A stretch of DNA of 64,000 bases, from positions 62,001 to 126,000 of the forward strand of contig BDSL01000072.1 in assembly GCA_003116995.1 (NCBI GenBank), written 5' to 3'. Below the pieces are notes generated by a model. That model had not been told where the DNA came from. It did not search any database and saw nothing but the letters and a program-made list of their open reading frames with translations. The stretch is from Yamagishiella unicocca. Taxonomy: Eukaryota; Chlorophyta; Chlorophyceae; Chlamydomonadales; Volvocaceae. This document shows, piece after piece, positions 56,177 to 64,000 of this stretch. A program made the translations under genes and the position numbers. Numbering within the stretch: the first letter of the stretch is position 1; each line of letters starts with the position of its first letter.

Positions 56177-59100
56177 TTATATCACCTTCATCCCAACATG
56201 CCGCACATGCTTCATGCTGAAGTACTGCATCACCGCCGCCATCGCCCCCACGGCGCCGAAGAAGCGCAGCGCGGGCACGTCGCACATGACCAGCGGCAGC
56301 AGGCAGATGGGCGCCGCCACCAGCAGCGCGAGGCCCCAGGGGCGCGCGCGGTGCGTCCACAGGTAGTGCAGGAAGATGACGTGGTGCGGTACGGCAAGGG
56401 CTGAGGCGGTGGGTGGGAGGGGGGGCAATGCAGTAGGTGGGTTGCACGGGATGGAGGGGGGGGGGGCAATGCAATAGGTGGGAGCAGTGTGGGTGCGTGG
56501 GACGAGGCAGTGTCCGGACCCGAGGGTGGCCGCCGGAGGTGTGGGGGTTGTCGCAATGGCGCGTGTTTTCAGGAGGCTGCGGCGACTGCTGCTCAACGGC
56601 GCTGTGGCGACTGCGGCTGCTCACGGACCCACACAGCACCATCCACGCTCGCGCACCACCCCCCTCCGCTGTCCAAACGTTTTCCTAATCGGTTTCCTAG
56701 CCAGCACCGGCCCACAGGTTTTCCTTTTCTAGCCCCCCGTCCCGCCCTCTGAGCCTCCCTCAGCGCTCACAGGAAGCAGCACCCGCCGCCATCCAGTCCT
56801 TCCATAACCCCGCCGATATACACCTCCTCCGCCTCCCTCCCCTCCTCCGCCTCCCTCCCAGACAGCCAGCAGCACCACCACCGCCACCACAAGCGCCTGG
56901 AGGGGCACTCCGCCTGTTCCCTGTTTCCCGGCTTCCCCCCCTGGACCCACCCGCCAGGCCCAGCTCCTTGAGCAGGTACATCAGCGGCGGCAGCCCCACC
57001 GCCGCCGCCCCCGCGCCGCCCGCCAGCACCACGTCCGCCACCGCCGCCGCCACTCCCGACACCAGCAGGTAGGAGCTGATGGCCAGCTGCGGCGGGCAGT
57101 AGCGCTGGCGCTCCGACAGGCCTGGCAGGATGAGCGGGTCCTGGGTGGGCAGGGGCGGAGAGAGGGGCGGGGTGGAGAGAAGGGCGGAGAGAAGGGTGGG
57201 GTAGAGAGAAGGGCAGACAGAAGGGTGGAGAGAAGGGCGGACAGAAGGGTGGAGGGAAGGGCGGAGAGAAGGGTGGAGAGAAGGGTGGAGATAAGGGCGT
57301 GGGAAAGTGTGTATGCAGGAGGAGAGCGAGCGAGCGAGCGGGCTGGTGTGTTGGGTCCTCACAGAGTCACAGACGTGCGCCTTTCCGCCGCTCCCCCCTT
57401 CCGCCCCCACCTGGCTGAGCAGCAGCAGTATGGGCGCCAGCATGAAGATCCCCTCGGGCGCCCCCAGGCTTCCGTTGAGGAAGCCGTTGAGCGCCACACC
57501 CAGAGCCACCGCCGTCAGCGTCAGCAGGTTGCCCAGCGAGGGCACCCAGGCCAGACCCTCGGCCGCCAGCCGCTGCAGCGCCAGCGCGCCGGCGCCCTCC
57601 AGCTTCAGCATGGCGCAGTAGTTCGCGAACACGGCGGAGGGCACCACGCCGCACAGCAGGTCGGAGGGGGAGATGCCGAAGGAGGGGGTGCCGGAGGAGC
57701 CGCCGCCACCGTTGGCGGCATCTGGGGCGGGGCGGGGCGGGGCGCGGGGGGAGGGGGGGTGTTACAGAAAGAACCGGAGGGAGGGGGGCGGGGAGGGGCA
57801 GGAGAGGGGCGGGAGAGGGGCAGGCGGAGGCAGAGGGAGCGGGAGAGGAGGACGCGGAGACGGAGGGAGCGGGAGGGGTGCATGGGTAACAGCGACAAGC
57901 GTTAAGTGGGTGGGGGTAGGGGTGGAGGTAGGGGTGCCAAGGGAAGACAACCGAAGGGAGGAAACGAGGTGTGGAGTCAAGATGGACTCGCAGGGTGGGC
58001 CTCTGGGTCTGGAGGAAAACAAAACACACACGCGCATCACGCAGCCTCCTCCCCAGCAGCCTCAGCCAGCACACCCGCTCACCGCGGCCTCCGGCTGCCG
58101 CCCTGCGCCTGAGCGCCGACGTCATCTTGAGCTTGAGCGCGAAGGCCATGAGCAGCGCGTGCGAGGCCACCACCGCCAGCAGCGAGGCCTTGGTGGCTCG
58201 GTAGATCTCCCGCTCCACCTGGGGCCAGGGAAGGAAGGCGGGAGGCGGGTGAGGAACGAGGGGGGAGGGTTTCGAGGAAGACTCGTGGATGCGAGGAGAA
58301 CCGGGTTGGAAAGACGTTTCGAGGGCGGAGGGGGGGAGAGGAAGCGGGTGGGTCGACAGAGGAGGAGAGGCACATGGAATGAGGTGCAGGCGCAGGGAGG
58401 GGGGGGGAGGGGGTCACCTCGTGGCCTAGGGCCGTTGGTTCCGGAGCAGCGGCGAGGAGGCCAGCAGCGCGGCCACGCGTCTCAGGGCGGGGGGGCGGTG
58501 TCGCGGTTGCAGCAACCAGCCGTACAGATGTGTGTGCCATACACAGTGCCATACACACCCAACCGCCCCCCTTTCCTACCTCGGCCTGACGGCCTCCATC
58601 TCCACCCGTACCTTCCCCCCCCAGCCCACCCCCCCTTCGCCCCGCCCTACCTGGACCTTGCTGTCTGGGAAGAGGCGGCTGTTTGCTCTGTCGAGTGACA
58701 CGGGCAGCTCCGCGTGCAACAGCAGCGCCAGGCCGGAGCAGGTGCCCCACAGCACCGCGAGGGCGGGCAGCGCCACCGGGCCGCCGGCTCGCGGGAGGGA
58801 CAGCAGCACCACGAACACCACCGCAATGATGCTGGCGGAGGTGACGAGGACCTGAAGGGGGGGATTTGGTAAGAGAAGGGGGGGAGGAAGACCCGTGGAG
58901 GGATGCGAGGAAAACCGTTTAGGAAAGACGTTTCTAGGGGGAGGGGTGGGGGAGGAAAAAGAACCGGTTACTCGACAGGGGAAGTGTGGGAGAGGGGAGG
59001 GGAGGGTGCACCGGGGAGGTGTGGGGAGGTGCGGGGCGTTAAATAACCCTTTACCCCCCCTCCCGCGGATTCTCTTTAAACCCCCCTTCCCGCACTTCCA

Positions 59101-62100
59101 CGGGTCTTCCTCGATACCCCCACTTCCACCTCTGAAGGCTCATGGCTGACTCATGGCTGACTCATCCGTCCCCCACCCCCTCCCGCTCCGGAACCTCGCC
59201 CTCGGCAGCTGGCGCCCCCCCCCTCTCTTCCCCCCCCCCCGGCACCCCTTGCAAATCTGCTCCGGCAGACGTTTTTCCTTCGCCCTCCCTCCCACCTGCA
59301 GCGGTATCATGTCCGGCAGCAGCTCCAGCGCCGTGTAGCCGCCCACCAGCAGCCCGGCAACGGAGCCGAACGCCAGCCGCCCCGCCACCCCGCTGCGCCG
59401 CGGCTGCGACAGCACGCCTGCGGGGCCGCCGCCGCCGCCGCCGGTGGTGGCCATACCCGCCACCACCGCCGCGATGAGCAGCCAGCGGGGCCAGTGCTCC
59501 CTGCGGTTCCGGAGCCGGGTGAGAGGGGTGAGAGGAGGGGTGAGAGGAGGGGTGAGAGGAGGGGGAGCGAAGGGAGGGGAGCATCGCTGAGCCGCCCCTG
59601 GCTGCGGCGGGGGCGGGGGTGGTGGTACTGTGGCGGGGATGGGGTCCTCCGGGGCGAGTGCGTCCGCGGTGGCGATTGAGGAGGCGGGAGGGCAGCGCAG
59701 GAACAGCTTTCAGTGCTGGCGGGGCAGAGCTTTCAGTGCTAGCGGGGCAGAGCTAGCTGGCGTCCCTGTCCCCGCGTGGTGGTCCGCGGAGGGGGGGAAG
59801 CCAGCGAGGCGGGCTTCCCCGCCTGCCAAGACACTGTCAGCGCGAGGCAAACAAACACGCGCCTCCTCCAACATCAACGTTTACACATACACACACATAC
59901 AAACACATATACACCCGCACACACACGCAAAACACACACGTCCCCCCGGGGCCCCCCGCCCCCCACCTGCGACTGAGTCCGCGGCCCCAGATCTCCACGT
60001 CCTCCGCGTTGTGCATGGGCACGTGCCGCTCGTCCCACAGCCGCGGGCACAGCGACAGCGACAGCGGCATGTGCGGGCAGCGCGCGCCGCCGGCCATCGG
60101 CAGCGGCGGCTGCAGCAGCACCAGCAGCGTGCCCACCAGCGCCGCCGCCGCGCAGGCGCGCGCCACGGGGCCCGAGCTGGCGTAGCAGTGGCTGGCCAGC
60201 GGCACCAGGCACGCCGCCAGCGTCAGCGCCAGGCAGCCCAGCAGCAGCCCCTCCGTGGGCCGCGCCGAAACCAAAAACTGCACCACGTCGAACACGGCGA
60301 AGCGCGCCAGTACGACGCACAGCGCGATCGATATCACGTGCGACAGGCCCTGCCACGGTGCCAGGCGGAGCCGGCGGGTACGGGAGGACGGCGGCGGCGC
60401 CGCGGCGGCGGCGGCGGCGAAGCCGCCGCCGCCGGGCGGCTCCGCCGCCACGGCGAGCAGCGCGCCGGCGCCTGCGGCGCCGGCGGGGGTGTTGTGCAGC
60501 CAGGAGGGGCCGTGGAAGAAGTACGGGGCGAGGGTGGCGGCGAGGAGCAGCGCGGCGGGCAGGACGAGGTAAGCCTCGGGGATGACCAGCATGGTGGCCT
60601 TGGCGGCGTAGAGGGAGTGCAGCAGCCAGGAGGCCAGGGGGGTGAGGCGGCCGCGGCCGGTGAGGAGGCGCGCGGCGGCCAGGCCCAGGAGCGAGGTGGC
60701 GAGGACGAGGTAGCCTGGGCGTTGGGGTGGGGGGGGGGGTATGAGGGCGTTGGGGGGGTGGGTGCGAAAAGACCAGGTTACTTACTCGGGGGTGGCATGA
60801 AGACCGGTTACACGACATAGATATAACAGCTGGCGCATTGTTACTCGGGGGGGGTGGTGCGGGTTAGGAGTTGGGATTCGGGGGGGGGGGAAGGTAGGGG
60901 TCTGGGGGCCGGGGTTGGCAGGGGGAGCGCTGGCGTGGCGAGGAGATGGGGGCGCTAATGTGTGGGGATGGTGATGAGGCGCCGGTGGCGGAGGTTGCGG
61001 GGGTGGGGGTGGGGGACATAAAAACCGTTTATGCGACATGGACAGGATAGGGGGCCGGGATGGTGGGGTCGTGAGGTGCAGCCGGGCCGCATCGACCGGC
61101 ACCCGCGGGACCCAGGCGGCAGCTCGCAGCAGCGGTGTACGGCGGTGTGAGACGCTCTTGGCCGCGGGGCCTTATGCATCCGGCCGGCCGCCCCCCACCC
61201 CAGCGCCTCCCGTCCCCACCGGTTTCTTCCCCCAACCCCCCCTTCCCCACGGGTCTCCCTCGAAACCCCCCCAATCCCCCACCTGGGTACATGGCCTCCG
61301 TCGCCCCGTCCTCGTGCCCCGCGGCGAACAGCTTCTCCTCCATCACACACAGCAGCACCGCCTGGAGCACCAGCAGCCCCCCCACGATGTGGGCGTTGAC
61401 CTGCGGGGGGGTGGACGGCCGTGGGGGGATGGGGGGTCCCAGGAGAGGTCTAGGGGGGAAAGCCATGGGGGGATTACAATAAAAGAACCGGTAACTCGAC
61501 TGGGGAAATGTAGTGGGTGCATAGCCTCCGAACACCGGGACGCACGTGGATGCTACTGGGGGGGGGAGGGGGGAGGGGCCGGAGGGCGAGGGACGGGGGC
61601 CCGGCGGGCACTAGGTGGTGGTGGTGGTGGTGATGCGCTGCTGGGCAGTGCCGCGTGAGCCGCAGCGGAACGGAGCCGAGGGGGTACACCGAGTACGGCC
61701 TGCTGACGCATCGTTTTGGTTCCGGAGCGAGCTGGGGTAAGGGACCGAGCCGCGCCGTCCCCAGACCTCTCGAATGATGTCACATTGAACCCCAACACAG
61801 TTCAAGATGTCGCAGCGAGCCCGGCCCCCCGACTCCGGTTCACACCCGCGATGCAACCCCCAACTCCAACCCCAACTCCACACATCCTTCGGTCCCCTGC
61901 ACCCTGCGGACTGCACCCGCCCTTCCCGCACCTCCTCTTTTCCCCTACTCGCGCCCTTCCCGCACCTCCTCCCTTCCCTACTCGCGCCCTTCCCGCACCT
62001 CCTCCCTTCCCCTACTCGCGCCTCTCGGTGCTAATGCCCCTCTGCGCCTCCCCTCACACATTACGTCACCCCACGCAAGCCTCTCAGCGCCGCCATGCAA

Positions 62101-64000
62101 GCCGCCCTCCACGCATTGAGTCCCTCCCCTCCCCCTCCCCCGCCCCGCAATCACACGGCCCCATCCCGCAACCCTCCCCCGCCCCACCCAGCCATCTCCC
62201 ACCCTTGCAATGACCAGCCCAGGCACTGTGAGCGCGGGCACCAGCGCCGCCACCGCCAGCTTGCATATGGTGTGCAGCTTGAAGCCAGACACCACGATGT
62301 CCAGGAACCAAAAGTGCTGCCGCATGAACCACAGGCCTGAGGGGTCGGGGTCGGGGAGGGGAGGGGAGGGGCGGGGCGGGGCGAGAAAGCAAGGAGTGAG
62401 TGGGGCGGCATAAGAGGAGACCCGTGGGTCGGCAATTAAAAAGTAGAACCGGTTAGGAAACGTTCGGCGGGTGGGTGGGCAGGAGGGCGGCGAGCTACCC
62501 ACACGGCAAGTGGCATGGTTCGGCTCGAGAAGCACCACGAGGAAGACCCTTGAGACAGACGCCGGCACTAGGAACGGGAACGAGGTGGCGTCCCGGCCCC
62601 CTGGCGCATGTAACTACCCCTCACTTCCACACCCGCAGGTACCCGAATGTCCAATCCCCGCCCCTAAATCTGACACGCACATCTGTGGATTACCCACCAT
62701 TTCGGACCCCCTCCCTCCCTCCCTCCCTGCCGCTAGTGTGGACCAGCAGCAGGCCCCCCCCCGGCTCACATGTCAGGAAGGCCCCCACCACAAACACCAT
62801 GTACTCCCGCAGGCTGCGGCTCTCGTAGAACAGCGACAGCCCGCAGGCGGCCAGCAGCGGCGCGGGCAGCCAGGCGAACGGCACGCCGGCGGCCAGCGAG
62901 CCTGGGCGGGAGAGAAGGGCGGTCGGGCGAGGAACCCCGGTTTCACGACGTAGGAGACGCGAGGAGCAAAACTAGCCGGCGGGAGGGGGTGGCGAGAAGG
63001 GGGGGGCCGAAAGATAATCCGCGAACCCACGGCCGGCAAACCAAGGGCGGTGAAGGAGGCGAGAAGGGGCGTGGGGACCGGCGCGCAGGCGGGCGTCAGT
63101 GCTGCTTCAAGCGTCGCATGCGTAGTGGCAGGTGCACAACCAGCGGAGGGGAGCAGTCGGTCCCACGTCTCCCCCGCCGCACCCCCAACGTCTTCCCTCG
63201 CCTCTCCCCTACGTCTCCCTCCTTCGTGGCTCCATTCACACGGCGGGGTTAGTGCCCCCAGCAACCGCCCCCCAGCAACCGCCCCCCAGCAACCGCCCCC
63301 CAGCAGCGCCGCCCCCTCCCCACCCCCTCCTCATTCGGCTCATGGCGCCTGCTCTCCGCTGGCACATGCCCCCACGCTGCCTCAACGACCCGAGCCCCAG
63401 CTGCCGCGCCGCCTTTGCCTGCTGCCGACCCATTCCTCCCGCTGCTGATCCACTCCCCTCCCGCGCCGCTACCCCACTCCTCCGCGGGCCTCCTCGCTGC
63501 CCCAACCCAACCCGCTGCCTGTCCCAACCCGCTGCCCCAACCCAATCCGCTGGCTGCCCCAACCCAACCCGCTGCCCCAACCCAATCCGCTCGCTGCCCC
63601 AAACCACCGAAAACACGCGTCTCCTCGGCCCCCCCAACCCGCTGCGCCACCCCCCACCCCCGTCTCACCCGCCGTGGTGCACAGCAGCAGGAAGGACCCG
63701 GCCACCGTCACGTCCACGGAGGCCCCCAGCGCGCCCGTGATGTGCAGCAGCCCCACCACCGCGCAGCCGAACAGCGCAAACGTGACCGCCACCCAGTTCC
63801 ACGGCGGCGGCAGCTGGATGTACTGGCCGAAGCCGTGGAACACCACACGCCCCTCGAAGCCCACCAGCGCCACCATCAGCGCGCAGGACAGAACCGTGCG
63901 GCGGAGGACCCCCGCCAGGCCGTGCGACGGCGTGGAGATGTACGGCGTGGAGCCGTACGATATGCTGTCGGCGCCGCCGCCGCCGCGGGCGGCGTTGACG
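56177..64000 (-). CDS. large multi-pass membrane protein, NO EXINE FORMATION 1-like (5' partial)
   Basis: Eleven exons on the minus strand, the first running off the window: 64000-63669, 62901-62770, 62336-62203, 61400-61283, 60714-59967, 59500-59296, 58851-58651, 58218-58083, 57721-57411, 57140-56951, 56400-56177; phases agree, at least 910 residues visible. The protein is mostly hydrophobic helices, well over ten predicted membrane spans, joined by Gly/Ala-rich loops. Distinctive stretches are DPLILPGLSERQRYCPPQLA, GISPSDLLCGVVPSAVFANY and the end ALRFFGAVGAMAAVMQYFS followed by KHVRHVGMKVI. Size, topology and the C-terminal end resemble plant NEF1, a plastid membrane protein needed for pollen wall formation, but this rests on remembered family character, not alignment. 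In an alga without pollen the role would be different, perhaps lipid or wall-precursor related. Confidence 0.6.
58265..58330 (+). repeat. dispersed intronic repeat, family 2
   Basis: Contains GAGGAAGACTCGTGGATGCG followed by GGAGAACCGG and AAAGACGTTTC. Related copies occur near 20585-20660, 20785-20835, 54785-54815, 58875-58945 and 62405-62470, and reversed near 21085-21130, 53250-53300, 56675-56720, 59095-59125 and 61245-61275. All lie in introns or spacers. Confidence 0.7.
61470..61560 (+). repeat. dispersed intronic repeat, family 1
   Basis: Matches the reverse complement of 20045-20145 over about 85 bp, including AAAAGAACCGGTAACTCGAC and the downstream CACCGGGACGC. It lies in an intron of the NEF1-like gene. 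Confidence 0.75.

Overview
The window looks like nuclear DNA of a volvocine green alga (Chlamydomonas-like). Genes are GC-rich and split by many short introns with GTGAGT/GTGGGT donors and (C/T)n-CAG acceptors. Proteins are padded with Ala, Gly, Gln and Ser runs. TGTAA, the usual green-algal polyadenylation signal, follows several stop codons. No bacterial-style operons, CRISPR arrays or rRNA genes were seen.

Left part (1-19.0 kb): a nest of retrotransposons. One near-complete L1-type LINE (minus strand, about 12.38-18.97 kb) has an ORF1, and 5 nt later a 1776-residue ORF2 with APE endonuclease, reverse transcriptase, a long Ala/Pro linker and a C-terminal zinc-knuckle domain. Two 5'-truncated copies (7.69-9.88 and 9.89-12.22 kb) and one 3'-UTR remnant sit head-to-tail beside it, and a fourth fragment fills 1-1164. 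Between them (1.46-7.56 kb) lies a scrambled Ty3/gypsy chromovirus. Its gag, protease, RT/RNase H, integrase, chromodomain and one LTR are all present, but in blocks of opposite orientation joined at short shared sequences. Four (AT)n tracts and two AT-cored palindromes mark the outer breakpoints. An intron-containing tRNA-Val(AAC) gene sits immediately beside the 5' end of the full LINE.

Middle and right part (19.4-64 kb): single-copy, intron-rich genes. In order: a DUF1214-family protein without a visible first exon (+); a 4'-phosphopantetheinyl transferase with a long Gln/Ser-rich N-terminal extension (+); a 1785-residue SAND-like plus extended-PHD nuclear protein (-); a compact six-exon isoprenylcysteine carboxyl methyltransferase (+); a membrane-associated dual-specificity-type phosphatase with a CX5R active site (+); a Pro-rich predicted secreted or surface protein (-); and a large multi-pass membrane protein resembling plant NO EXINE FORMATION 1, which runs off the right edge (-). 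For the six multi-exon models with both ends in the window, exon phases were checked by hand. The genes show no obvious shared pathway. Introns and spacers carry minisatellites and two families of short dispersed repeats.

Most notable: the LINE array with a shared junction sequence; the scrambled chromovirus with an in-frame UGA between gag and pol and a Dam-methylase-like stretch before the protease; AT palindromes at the breakpoints; and an unfamiliar C-x2-C-x7-C-x8-C motif in the SAND/PHD protein. Assembly error has to be excluded for the first 19 kb before biological conclusions are drawn.
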